Source: Sphingomonas sp. ERG5 (GTDB lineage Bacteria; Pseudomonadota; Alphaproteobacteria; Sphingomonadales; Sphingomonadaceae). From it: 64,000 nucleotides of DNA. A program made the translations under genes and the position numbers. How positions within the stretch are numbered: the first letter of the stretch is position 1; the number at the start of each line of letters is the position of its first letter. This document shows, piece after piece, positions 23,061 to 30,887 of the stretch. A model generated the notes under the pieces. The model did not search any database and was not told where the DNA came from. It saw only the letters and a list, made by a program, of their open reading frames with translations. The stretch lies in contig NZ_JSXI01000018.1 in assembly GCF_000803065.1 (NCBI RefSeq), positions 293,961-357,960 on the forward strand, given 5' to 3'.

Positions 23061-23642
23061 ATGGCGCTGATCGACCGGGTCAAGGAACGCACGGGCAGTG
23101 ATCTGTCCGATGTCGAGTTGCAGGCAATGATCGTCGGGATCGCGGCCGAGCTGGACGCGCGCCTTGGGCCGGCCGGTCCGCAGACGATCGAGCTGGGCGA
23201 CCCGACCGATCCCGATTCACGCTTCCGCCGCACGCTGAAGTTGAACACGCCGATCGATGTCAGTGCGGCGCTGGCGATCGTCGAGACCGATCCGTCCAAC
23301 AGCGGCGACGACGCGAACGACACAATTCTTGCCCCTGGCGACTATCGGGTCATGCACGGCGGGCGCACTCTTCAGCGTCTCGTCGGCGGTCCAAACGGCC
23401 GGGACCATTGGGCACCGCTGGTGCGAGTGACCTTTACGCCAATCGGCGATGCCGGCGACCAGGCCGCGCGCGATGAAGCGACGATCAAGCTCATCCAGCT
23501 CGATCTTTCCTATCGCGGCGCGCTCAAGAGCGAAAAGGCCGGCGATTATCAGTTCACCCTCTCCGGCGATCCGGTCGCGGATCGCGAGGGCATCTTTGCA
23601 AGCCTGACCGCCAAGCGCGGCGGCGGGATGGTGATGGCATGA
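23061..23642 (+). CDS. Head-tail connector protein
   Basis: A 193-residue protein whose start (MALIDRVKERTGSDLSDVEL, then ELDARLGPAGPQTIELGDP) resembles gp6-like head-tail connector proteins that dock under the portal. It begins 3 bases after the previous stop and ends in an ATGA overlap. Position and pattern agree. Confidence 0.6.
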   Translation: MALIDRVKERTGSDLSDVELQAMIVGIAAELDARLGPAGPQTIELGDPTDPDSRFRRTLKLNTPIDVSAALAIVETDPSNSGDDANDTILAPGDYRVMHGGRTLQRLVGGPNGRDHWAPLVRVTFTPIGDAGDQAARDEATIKLIQLDLSYRGALKSEKAGDYQFTLSGDPVADREGIFASLTAKRGGGMVMA

Positions 23643-23821
23643 AGGTCGAGGTCAATCTGGAGCTGCGCGTCCTTCAGGTGGGGGACTTTATCTATTCGCT
23701 CGATATTCTGGTCGATGGTTTCGAGACACCCAAGGGTCAAGTCTGCACGATCACGAAATCCGAGCCCGCCCCGAATGGCACGCGCACCATGCTCTTTCAC
23801 CTGAAGGATGAGCAGGCATGA
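23639..23821 (+). CDS. 60-residue hypothetical protein in the connector block
   Basis: MKVEVNLELRVLQVGDFIYS and onward; a small beta-rich protein with ATGA overlaps at both ends. Coding is supported by coupling. Function unknown. Confidence 0.5.
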   Translation: MKVEVNLELRVLQVGDFIYSLDILVDGFETPKGQVCTITKSEPAPNGTRTMLFHLKDEQA

Positions 23822-24165
23822 TAGCGGGCCGCCTTACCATGCGCGCCCAGGTCGAGCGCGACCAGGCCGTCGCCAAGGATGCATGGGGCCAGGCTGTAGC
23901 GCCAGATTTCCAGCCGCATGGCGATCCACTGGCTTGCTTTGCCTGGTCACCATCGGCGCGCGAGCTGATCGACGGAAGCAAGAGCGCGCAGATCGAGGAC
24001 GTGCGAGCGATGTTCGCCCTGGGCGCCGACATCGCCGAGGCCGACGAGTTGAGCGCGATCACCTCGCGGGCCGGTGTCGTGCTGTTCCCTGGACGGCTGA
24101 AGGTCGAGGGACCGGTGCAGTTCAAGCATACCCATCTCGAAGCCGCGCTGCGGAGCATCGGCTGA
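23818..24165 (+). CDS. Head-tail adaptor (head-closure) protein
   Basis: A 115-residue protein, MIAGRLTMRAQVERDQAVAK then DAWGQAVAPDF, the opening typical of SPP1 gp16-like head-closure proteins (mixed beta-barrel). It overlaps both neighbours. It would seal the filled head and join the tail. Confidence 0.65.
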   Translation: MIAGRLTMRAQVERDQAVAKDAWGQAVAPDFQPHGDPLACFAWSPSARELIDGSKSAQIEDVRAMFALGADIAEADELSAITSRAGVVLFPGRLKVEGPVQFKHTHLEAALRSIG

Positions 24166-24641
24166 TGGCCGGCAACTCCCTCGGATCGAACGGCAAGGCC
24201 TCGCTTGTCTGGACTGGCGATGCCGTGACGAAGCGGATGCGCGAGGCCCAGATACGCGGTGTCAATGGGACCATGGGCGCCTGCGCCGTCGAGGCTAAGA
24301 GCAAACACGAGTGGCAGAACCGAACCACGGTGCTCGAAGGCGGCATCGACGTGGTCGACTATGCCGCTCCGGTCGAGACAGGTGTGGCGGGCACCTGGGG
24401 CGTGCGCGACGTAAAGTATGCGCTGATCCATGAGGTGGGCGGGACGATCGTTCCGAAGAACGCGAAGGCCCTCGCGATCCCGCAGCCGGATGGCAGCGTT
24501 CGCTTCGCCAAATCGGTGACAATCCCGGCCCGCCCGTACCTGCGGCCAGCCGGCGACAAACTCTATCCGACGCTCGCAGGCCGAATCCGCGTCGCCTACG
24601 ACAAGTCCGGCGCTCCAGCCTCTGGAGGCACCGATGGTTGA
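24165..24641 (+). CDS. HK97 gp10-like tail-completion/morphogenesis protein
   Basis: A 158-residue protein. The end (YALIHEVGGTIVPKNAKALA, then TIPARPYLRPAGD) is the signature of HK97 gp10-like and Mu virion-morphogenesis proteins, which complete the head-tail interface. It starts at 24165 on a one-base overlap and overlaps the next gene by 8 bases. Confidence 0.7.
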   Translation: MAGNSLGSNGKASLVWTGDAVTKRMREAQIRGVNGTMGACAVEAKSKHEWQNRTTVLEGGIDVVDYAAPVETGVAGTWGVRDVKYALIHEVGGTIVPKNAKALAIPQPDGSVRFAKSVTIPARPYLRPAGDKLYPTLAGRIRVAYDKSGAPASGGTDG

Positions 24642-25050
24642 TCTCGTCGGCGCCGTCGTCGCGTTGCTGAAGGCCGATACCGATATTGGCGCGAGCGCGG
24701 GGGTGCGCGTGTTCGGTGGCGAACTGCCGGACGATGAAACTCGGCACATGGCGCGCCGCGCGATCGTGCTGAAACCCTCGGGCGGCGTATCACTGACCAG
24801 CGGCAGCTATATCGAGGCGGACACACAGCGCCTCGACCTGTTCGCCTATGGCGCCACGCCGCGCGAAGCGGCCGATCTGCTCGCCCAGGCGGGGGCGGTG
24901 TTGCGACCGCTTCGGCGGACAGTCTCGGCCGGCGTGCTGATCCATTGGGCGCAGAGCGCGGGCGGCTTCCTCAATGGACGCGAGCCCGTAACCAACTGGC
25001 CCCGCGCCTGGCAGTCTTTCCAGTTTCTCTATTCGTTGAAGGAGGTTTGA
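24634..25050 (+). CDS. Tail terminator-like protein
   Basis: A 138-residue protein, MVDLVGAVVALLKADTDIGA then VRVFGGELPDDE, with size, fold pattern and position of siphovirus tail terminators that cap the tube. It is followed after 1 base by the tube gene. Confidence 0.6.
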   Translation: MVDLVGAVVALLKADTDIGASAGVRVFGGELPDDETRHMARRAIVLKPSGGVSLTSGSYIEADTQRLDLFAYGATPREAADLLAQAGAVLRPLRRTVSAGVLIHWAQSAGGFLNGREPVTNWPRAWQSFQFLYSLKEV

Positions 25051-25051
25051 G

Positions 25052-25651
25052 ATGGAACCGTATGAAATTATCGCGGGGCCGCTGACGCTCTGGCTCGCGC
25101 CGATCGGCACGGCGTTTCCGCTGATCGGCGTGGCGCCGGCTGGGCCATGGACCAAGCTCGGCGCGAGCGGAGACCGCAACTATTCGGACGATGGCGTTGC
25201 TGTGATGCACAGCCAGACGATCCAGAAGATCCGGCCGGCGGGCGCGATCGGCGCGGTGAAAGCATTCCGCACCGAAGAGGATTTGATGCTCACCGTCACG
25301 CTGTGGGACAATACGCTTGAAGCCTACACCGTGGCGCTCGGCGGCGCCGCCCCCACGGTGACGGCGGCCGGGGTCGGCACGGCCGGGACGAAGAAGATCG
25401 GCCTGTCGCGTGGCCAGTCAATCAAGGCCTATGCGCTGCTGGCGCGCGGGCTGTCTGCCTACGGGGACGGCTTAGCCGCGCAGTATGAGGTGCCGCGCTG
25501 CTATCAGTCGGCCAACCCCAATCCGATCTATCGCAAAGGCGTGCCGGCAGGGTTGCAGCTGGAATGGAGCGCGCTGGAGGACAGCGCCGCGTCGAGCGAC
25601 GCTGAGCGGTTCGGGCGGCTGATCCAACAGCACCAGGCGGCGCTGCCCTGA
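25052..25651 (+). CDS. Major tail tube protein
   Basis: A 199-residue protein, beta-rich (IAGPLTLWLAPIGTAFPLIG, then DGVAVMHSQTIQKIRPAGAI), between the tail terminator and the chaperone. That is the place of the tube subunit in long non-contractile tails. GAAGGAGG at 25039-25046 gives a good RBS. No sheath gene is present, so the tail is probably siphovirus-like. Confidence 0.65.
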   Translation: MEPYEIIAGPLTLWLAPIGTAFPLIGVAPAGPWTKLGASGDRNYSDDGVAVMHSQTIQKIRPAGAIGAVKAFRTEEDLMLTVTLWDNTLEAYTVALGGAAPTVTAAGVGTAGTKKIGLSRGQSIKAYALLARGLSAYGDGLAAQYEVPRCYQSANPNPIYRKGVPAGLQLEWSALEDSAASSDAERFGRLIQQHQAALP

Positions 25652-25657
25652 CCGATC

Positions 25658-25677
25658 GGGCCGGGCACGCCCGGCCC
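25658..25677 (+). terminator. Hairpin after the tail tube gene
   Basis: GGGCCGGGC-AC-GCCCGGCCC is a perfect 9-bp stem with a 2-base turn, 6 bases after the tube stop. No T-run. It may reduce read-through or stabilise the abundant tube mRNA. Confidence 0.5.
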
Positions 25678-25701
25678 CACTCCAACACCGCAGGAATTCC
25701 C

Positions 25702-26163
25702 ATGGCTGATGCCCCTTTGCTTAATCTGGACACATTGATTGTCCGGCCGACGATCGACATTGACGGCCGGCGCTTCGAAATATTCAGCGCCGATGAGCTG
25801 TCGGTGCTGGATTCGCACCGCTTTGGTATCTGGGGGCGCCGGATCGAGAAGCTCGCGGCGAGCGATGACGATGCTGACAGCGTCGAATATGGCGCGCTGA
25901 TCGACCGCGTTGCACGAGCGGTGATCGTCGATGTGCCGGACGATGTGTTCGGCAAGCTGTCCGGTGCGCAGCAAATGGCGATCGTCGATGTTTTTACCGG
26001 GCTCCTGCTGCGCAACAAGCTGGGCGTAGCGGGAGCGATGGCAACGGCGATGGGGGCGCTGCGGACTGGGGAGACCTTATTCCCCGGCTTCAGCGCTTCT
26101 ACGGCGGCACAGGACAATGGTGGCTGGCTGAAGCGCCTGCCGCGCTGGTTCGCGCATTCGTGA
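25702..26163 (+). CDS. Tail assembly chaperone, G-type product
   Basis: A 153-residue protein in the position of lambda gpG between tube and tape measure. The N-terminal part (DIDGRRFEIFSADELSVLDS) and the helical DVFTGLLLRNKLGVAGAM fit tail chaperones. The last 35 residues overlap an open -1 frame that encodes a more conserved-looking sequence, so part of the product is probably extended by frameshifting. Confidence 0.65.
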   Translation: MADAPLLNLDTLIVRPTIDIDGRRFEIFSADELSVLDSHRFGIWGRRIEKLAASDDDADSVEYGALIDRVARAVIVDVPDDVFGKLSGAQQMAIVDVFTGLLLRNKLGVAGAMATAMGALRTGETLFPGFSASTAAQDNGGWLKRLPRWFAHS

Positions 26164-26405
26164 AAATGCTGCCGCGTTTGCAAGCCGAAGAGCAGATGGC
26201 GGCCGTTGATTCGGCTGCGCTCGGCGCTGGCAGCTACAACCAGGACGACGCGCAGCGGATGATGCGCCGCCTTCGCGATACCGCCTCCGGCCAAAACGGC
26301 GAACGGGGCCGGTCGCGCGGGCGTGCTGCAAATCCAGGCCAGCTGGCGGCGATGGGTATCAGCGTTTCCGTAGTGCCTTCTCAGGAGGCTTTAAGCGGTG
26401 GCTGA
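26052..26405 (+). CDS. Tail assembly chaperone C-terminal (T) extension, reached by -1 frameshift
   Basis: In the -1 frame relative to the preceding gene the reading is open through 26031-26405 and encodes DLIPRLQRFYGGTGQWWLAE, then MLPRLQAEEQMAAVD and a polar tail. This matches chaperone T domains. The only starts are GTG 26160 and ATG 26166, which would cut off the conserved part. A run of five G at 26052-26056 (G GGG GCG in the upstream frame) is a candidate slip site. As in lambda G/GT, the fused form would coat the tape measure. Confidence 0.6.
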   Translation, partial: GGAADWGDLIPRLQRFYGGTGQWWLAEAPAALVRAFVKMLPRLQAEEQMAAVDSAALGAGSYNQDDAQRMMRRLRDTASGQNGERGRSRGRAANPGQLAAMGISVSVVPSQEALSGG

Positions 26406-29172
26406 GCAACTCGGTGAAGCGCTGCTCGTCTTGCGCACGGACGATCGCGGCCTCGATGCCGGCATCACGAACGCGAAGGGCAAAAGCGAGGGTCTCGGTC
26501 GCACGCTCGATGCCACATCGGGCAGTGCGTCCAAGCTGAGCAAGGCGCTGGACGATACCGGCTCCAGCGCAAGCAGTGCGGGGAGCAAGACGGCGGAATA
26601 TTCGCGCGAAGTTTCGCGGCTGAAGGCTCAGATTGACCCGGCCTGGGGCGCTTTGCAGAAGTTCCGCGGTGAGGCCCAGTTGGCGCGCCAGGCGCTCGAC
26701 GCCGGAGCCATTTCGCATAAGCAATATGTCGATGCCATGCGGCAGAGCGCCACCTCGGCGGGGCTGCTCAACAATGCGGGCAAACAGGTGGTCGCGGTAA
26801 CCGGTGCGCAACGCGCCGGCCTCCAGCAGCTCACGATGAACCTCGGCGATATGTCGACTATGTATTCGATGGGCGCCCGCCCGATGCAGATCTTTGCGTC
26901 GCAGTCGTCGCAGATCGTCCAGGCTGTTCAGCTGATGACTGGCGGCACCAGCAGGTTTGCCGCGTTCATGGGCGGTCCCTGGGGCATGGGGATCACAGCT
27001 GGCGCAATGATCCTGTTGCCGCTGATCAGCAATCTGTTTGGTGCCGAGGACGCCGCCAAGAAAACGGGCGATGCGAACGAGACGCTCGCCCAGAAGCTTG
27101 ACCGCAGCAAGCACAGCATCGTGGAAGTGATCGCGGCGCTGCGCGACTATAATGGCGAACAGGCCAAGGCCCGCGAAACCACACTTCAACAAGCCGAGGC
27201 CGCCACGAAGAGCGCGGACGCGGAGCTGAAAAAGGCGTTGGCAACACGCACCAAATTGGCGGCTGAACTCGAAGCGCGTCGGGCGTCCGCTACTGGCAAT
27301 GCGGGCCAGGGCACGGGCGGCGCGGCCGGCGCGTATACTCAGGGCCAGCTGACCGCGACCGAGCAGAGGATCAAGGACAATGAGGCGCGGATCGCCGACC
27401 TGAGAAAGCAAGCGAGCGAGGCGAACATCAACCTCGCCGACCAGCGATCCGATATTAACGCAGACCCTACCAAGGCAATTCGGGAACGGTTCGCTGCATT
27501 GAAGCAGGGGGCGAACGACACGATCAAGGATGTCGATAAGCTGACCGCCCGTCTGACCGCCCTGAAACTTCAGGAAGAGGCGGCGTTGAAAACGGCACGG
27601 GAGAGCGCCCGTGGGTCGGGTTCCTCGGCGTCGGCCGACGCCAGCGTCGGCGACATGACCGCGCTGCTGAAGGACATATTCCCGGGCGTCCGGATCACCT
27701 CGACCACTGGCGGGAAACACGGGGCGAAGAGCGACCATTACAAGGGTCGCGGGATCGATTTCGTTCCCCAAGGGGGCATGGGCACGTACACCACGGCCGA
27801 AGTTGAGAAGATCCTTGAAGATGCCGGCGTCACCATCCGACGCAACGCCAGTGGAACCAAGCAGATCTTCGGCCCCGGTCGTTCGGCGGACAAGCCTGGA
27901 GACCATAACGATCATTTCCATGTTGCCTGGGAGGGCGGCGCATCGCCCGAGGAAGCGGAGCGTCGCAAAGCGCAGGCGGCCGAGAGGGCGGCCAGGGCGA
28001 AGGAAAAAGAAGACCAGCGCGTTGAACGTTACTCGCGCGATCTGGCCGGGCTTCAACAGGCGGCGGCTGACATCCAGAAGCGAATGGGTGATACAGCCGA
28101 GGAACGATACCGGCTTGAGCTTCAAGGCCTGGAAATCGCGACTGCCGAGCATAAACGCCGTATCGAAGCCAACAGAGAGTATACCCAGGCCGAAAAGGCA
28201 AAGCTGCTTGCCGCGCTCGCAGTAAAAGATAGCCTGGAGCGGCAGCTACTTGAACATCGCAGGCAAGAGGAACTGTCACGCCAGGCACTTGAGGTCGCCC
28301 AGGCGCAATGGAGCAACGAGCGCGAATTGCTGGAGAAGCAAGCGTCGCTTACCGATGTCCGGACCGAGCGGCGCGCGATCGAGCAAAAAATCCTCGACGA
28401 GCAGTACAAGCAGCTCCGAGCCGAGCTTGAATGGACCGCCCAGTACAGCAAGGATGACGGTGCGCGGGTCGCTGCCAAGGATCGGCTGGCGAAGCTCCCC
28501 GAACTCAAGGCGCTCGATCAGCAGCGGCTGAATCGCGACACTGAGAGCCCCCTGGAACGCTATCGGCGCGAAGTTCAGGGCGTGGGCAACAACATCAACG
28601 ATGAGTTGGAAGGCGTCGCCGTAAATGGGCTGGAAAAGCTCAGCGACGGTCTCGGTGATGTGATCATGAACGCGAAATCCCTGGGCGACGTCTTCAAGGA
28701 CGTGGCCAAGCAAATCATTGCTCAGCTGGTTCAGATCGCCGTTCAACAGGTGCTGATCAAGCCGTTGCTGGAGGCGCTCGGCGGAAGCGGAGGCGGTGGC
28801 GGGCTATCGATCGGTGGCGGCAGTGGCGGCGGTGGCCTTGGCGGCCTCTTTTCCTCTCTCGGTAACCTCTTCGCCGGCATGTTTGCCGATGGCGGCCTCA
28901 TTCCCAACGGCAGCTTCGGTATCGTCGGTGAGGCAGGGCCGGAGCCGATCTTCGCCACGTCGGGCGGGATCGGTGTGCTGCCCAATTCCGCGCTACGCGC
29001 GGCCGGAGGGAGCGAAAAAAGCGGTCCCAGTTACCTCCATGTCAGTGTCTCCGGCGCGCGCGGCAACGCCGAGATCGAGGCGATGGTCACGTCTGGCGTG
29101 CGCCAGGGCCTGGCAAGCTACGACAGCGTCGTCGGTGACCGTGTCAAAGACCATATTGCGAGGCGCCGATGA
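26398..29172 (+). CDS. Tape measure protein with embedded M15-like peptidase motif
   Basis: A 924-residue protein that sets tail length. Coiled-coil segments lie at about 35-130 and 190-410 and again from 520 to 740, a hydrophobic patch is near 170-215, and the C-terminus has Gly-rich stretches with DGGLIPNGSFGIVGEAGPEP, usual for tape measures. Residues about 420-512 form an insert with H447-x6-D454 (HYKGRGID) and H506-x-H508 (NDHFHVAW), the pattern of M15/VanY zinc peptidases that cut peptidoglycan peptides. It could open the wall at DNA entry. It starts at GTG 26398, overlapping the chaperone extension. Confidence 0.85.
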   Translation: MAEQLGEALLVLRTDDRGLDAGITNAKGKSEGLGRTLDATSGSASKLSKALDDTGSSASSAGSKTAEYSREVSRLKAQIDPAWGALQKFRGEAQLARQALDAGAISHKQYVDAMRQSATSAGLLNNAGKQVVAVTGAQRAGLQQLTMNLGDMSTMYSMGARPMQIFASQSSQIVQAVQLMTGGTSRFAAFMGGPWGMGITAGAMILLPLISNLFGAEDAAKKTGDANETLAQKLDRSKHSIVEVIAALRDYNGEQAKARETTLQQAEAATKSADAELKKALATRTKLAAELEARRASATGNAGQGTGGAAGAYTQGQLTATEQRIKDNEARIADLRKQASEANINLADQRSDINADPTKAIRERFAALKQGANDTIKDVDKLTARLTALKLQEEAALKTARESARGSGSSASADASVGDMTALLKDIFPGVRITSTTGGKHGAKSDHYKGRGIDFVPQGGMGTYTTAEVEKILEDAGVTIRRNASGTKQIFGPGRSADKPGDHNDHFHVAWEGGASPEEAERRKAQAAERAARAKEKEDQRVERYSRDLAGLQQAAADIQKRMGDTAEERYRLELQGLEIATAEHKRRIEANREYTQAEKAKLLAALAVKDSLERQLLEHRRQEELSRQALEVAQAQWSNERELLEKQASLTDVRTERRAIEQKILDEQYKQLRAELEWTAQYSKDDGARVAAKDRLAKLPELKALDQQRLNRDTESPLERYRREVQGVGNNINDELEGVAVNGLEKLSDGLGDVIMNAKSLGDVFKDVAKQIIAQLVQIAVQQVLIKPLLEALGGSGGGGGLSIGGGSGGGGLGGLFSSLGNLFAGMFADGGLIPNGSFGIVGEAGPEPIFATSGGIGVLPNSALRAAGGSEKSGPSYLHVSVSGARGNAEIEAMVTSGVRQGLASYDSVVGDRVKDHIARRR

Positions 29173-29840
29173 GCCATATCGACTGGCCCGCAGTGCTGGA
29201 GGCGACCAATGTGCAGGTTCGCCCGCCGCGCAAAACCTATGGGCTGAGCAAGAGCTTGTCCGAGTTCGCCCAATCGGTGCCGGCCATCCGGCCGCCGTTC
29301 GGGCTCACCCTGGAATTCGAAGGCCTGCACGGCGACGAAGTGCTTGCGTATCGTGCGCTGCTCGGCGCGCTGGAAGGCCGGGCGAACACGGTCCGCGTGC
29401 CCCTGTTCGACCTGTGGTTCGCAGCGAACGACGCTGCGTTAAGTGCTGGCGGGTCGCCGCATTCGGACGGCACCGAATTTTCCGACGGCGCGCTCTATCT
29501 GGTCAACGACCTGTCGGGCGTGCTGGTGACCGGCACCCAGGGCGGCCGCACGATCACCGCCGACTTCGGCGGATACGGCCAGCTGCTCCAGGGCGGACTC
29601 TATTTCGGGCTGGCTGACCACCTCTATCTCGCAATCGGGGTCACCTGGGAGGGAACGGTCGCGACGATCCGATTCAGCCCCAGCCTGCGCACAGACTATG
29701 CGGGCGAGCCGCTCAAGCTCCGGCCAACGATGATTGCGCGCCTGCTCGACGATGACACCGGCCAGCTGATGCTCCAGCGAGGTCGGTTCGGCAGTCCCAC
29801 GCTCGAATTTGAGGAGGCGTTTGATGAGCCTCTTTCCTGA
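29169..29840 (+). CDS. Distal tail protein
   Basis: A 223-residue protein with MSHIDWPAVLEATNVQVRPP and VPAIRPPFGLTLEFEGLHGD, then beta-rich segments. It follows the tape measure with an ATGA overlap, where distal tail (Dit-like) or Mu/GTA-like tail-tip proteins lie. It overlaps the next gene by 17 bases. Specific family not identified. Confidence 0.55.
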   Translation: MSHIDWPAVLEATNVQVRPPRKTYGLSKSLSEFAQSVPAIRPPFGLTLEFEGLHGDEVLAYRALLGALEGRANTVRVPLFDLWFAANDAALSAGGSPHSDGTEFSDGALYLVNDLSGVLVTGTQGGRTITADFGGYGQLLQGGLYFGLADHLYLAIGVTWEGTVATIRFSPSLRTDYAGEPLKLRPTMIARLLDDDTGQLMLQRGRFGSPTLEFEEAFDEPLS

Positions 29841-30417
29841 GACGATCGCGGCCAGCTTGGCCGGGACTAAAGTCGAGGCCGCCTATCTCATACATTTCGA
29901 CTTCACGACACAGCCCATGCGCTTGTGGCGCGGCAACGGCCTTTTGAAGACGAAGGACAACGCGACCTGGTCGGCGATCGGCCAGCTCGGCAGCGTGACC
30001 GGTATCGAGCAGGCTGTGAACGGTGAAGCTCCAGTCGCGACCTTCACCCTGTCCGGGGTCGATCAGAGAATCGTGCGGTTGGCGCGGGACGAGTTCAAAC
30101 CGGAGGTCGATGGACGACTGGCGACCGTGCTGGTCCAATTCTTCGGCGAGCCTGACGACACGGACCCGGACAATCAGCGTCCGCTGGATTTTCCCTTTCC
30201 GATGTGGGCTGGCCGCTGCCTGACGCCGACCTTCACCATAGAGCAGGGCGGCGAGCATTCGGTCTCGATCGCGGCGGAATCGGTGTTCGCGCTGCGCTCC
30301 CGGCCGAACTACGCGATGTATACCGACCGGGACCAGCAACACCGCTTTGCCGGTGATCGCGGCTTCGAATTCACCGGCACCCTGGTCAACAAGGTGGTGA
30401 CATGGCCGGACTATTGA
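29824..30417 (+). CDS. BR0599/DUF2163-type tail-tip protein
   Basis: A 197-residue protein (SLAGTKVEAAYLIHFDFTTQ, PMRLWRGNGLL, AVNGEAPVATFTLSGVD). It resembles the tail-tip proteins of gene transfer agents and related siphoviruses that join hub and peptidase. ATG 29824 is chosen as the first Met of the conserved part. It overlaps the next gene by 16 bases. Confidence 0.6.
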   Translation: MSLFPETIAASLAGTKVEAAYLIHFDFTTQPMRLWRGNGLLKTKDNATWSAIGQLGSVTGIEQAVNGEAPVATFTLSGVDQRIVRLARDEFKPEVDGRLATVLVQFFGEPDDTDPDNQRPLDFPFPMWAGRCLTPTFTIEQGGEHSVSIAAESVFALRSRPNYAMYTDRDQQHRFAGDRGFEFTGTLVNKVVTWPDY

Positions 30418-30887
30418 ACGCGGCCGCCAATGAGCATCCCGTTGATGCCGTCGCGGGCGTCCTGCGTCGCTGGGCATCCGAGCCGTTCGACTGGGCGACG
30501 GACAATTGCGGCCTGGCGGTGCTTGCCTATGTCGAGCGGGCGCGCGGCCTCGTATTCACCCCGCCGCTGATCTTCACGGGGAAGGTGGACGCGCTGCGCT
30601 TTATCCTCGCGTCGGGCGGTCTGGAGACAGTGTGCGCGACCGTGTTTGGGCAACTCGGCTGTCCGGCGACGGACGCGCCACGGCGCGGCGATGTCGGCTT
30701 GGTCGATCTGGCGGCCGGCCCGACCGTTGCGATCTGCGTCGGCCACGTCGATGCGATCGTAGGAGGTCAGGTTCTTGAGCACCGCTCGCTTTGGGCGGCG
30801 AAGGGCGATTACGAGGTCGTGATCGTACCCGCGCGTCCCATAGCCGCGTGGTCAGTGATCCCGAGCGTGCCATGCCCCAAGCCATAG
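30402..30887 (+). CDS. DUF6950/NlpC-P60-like tail peptidase
   Basis: A 161-residue protein with FDWATDNCGLAVLAYVERAR, where Cys is the likely nucleophile, and ICVGHVDAIV, supplying His. This is the layout of the small cysteine peptidase found before the hub gene in GTA-like tails, which helps DNA cross the wall. Together with the M15-like motif of the tape measure it would give two wall-active domains. Confidence 0.65.
   Translation: MAGLLNAAANEHPVDAVAGVLRRWASEPFDWATDNCGLAVLAYVERARGLVFTPPLIFTGKVDALRFILASGGLETVCATVFGQLGCPATDAPRRGDVGLVDLAAGPTVAICVGHVDAIVGGQVLEHRSLWAAKGDYEVVIVPARPIAAWSVIPSVPCPKP

Noticed and set aside
26359..28152. 597-codon open frame on the minus strand across the tape measure gene
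   Set aside because: Mirror of the GC-rich coding frame; the tape measure has clear motifs and coupled junctions.
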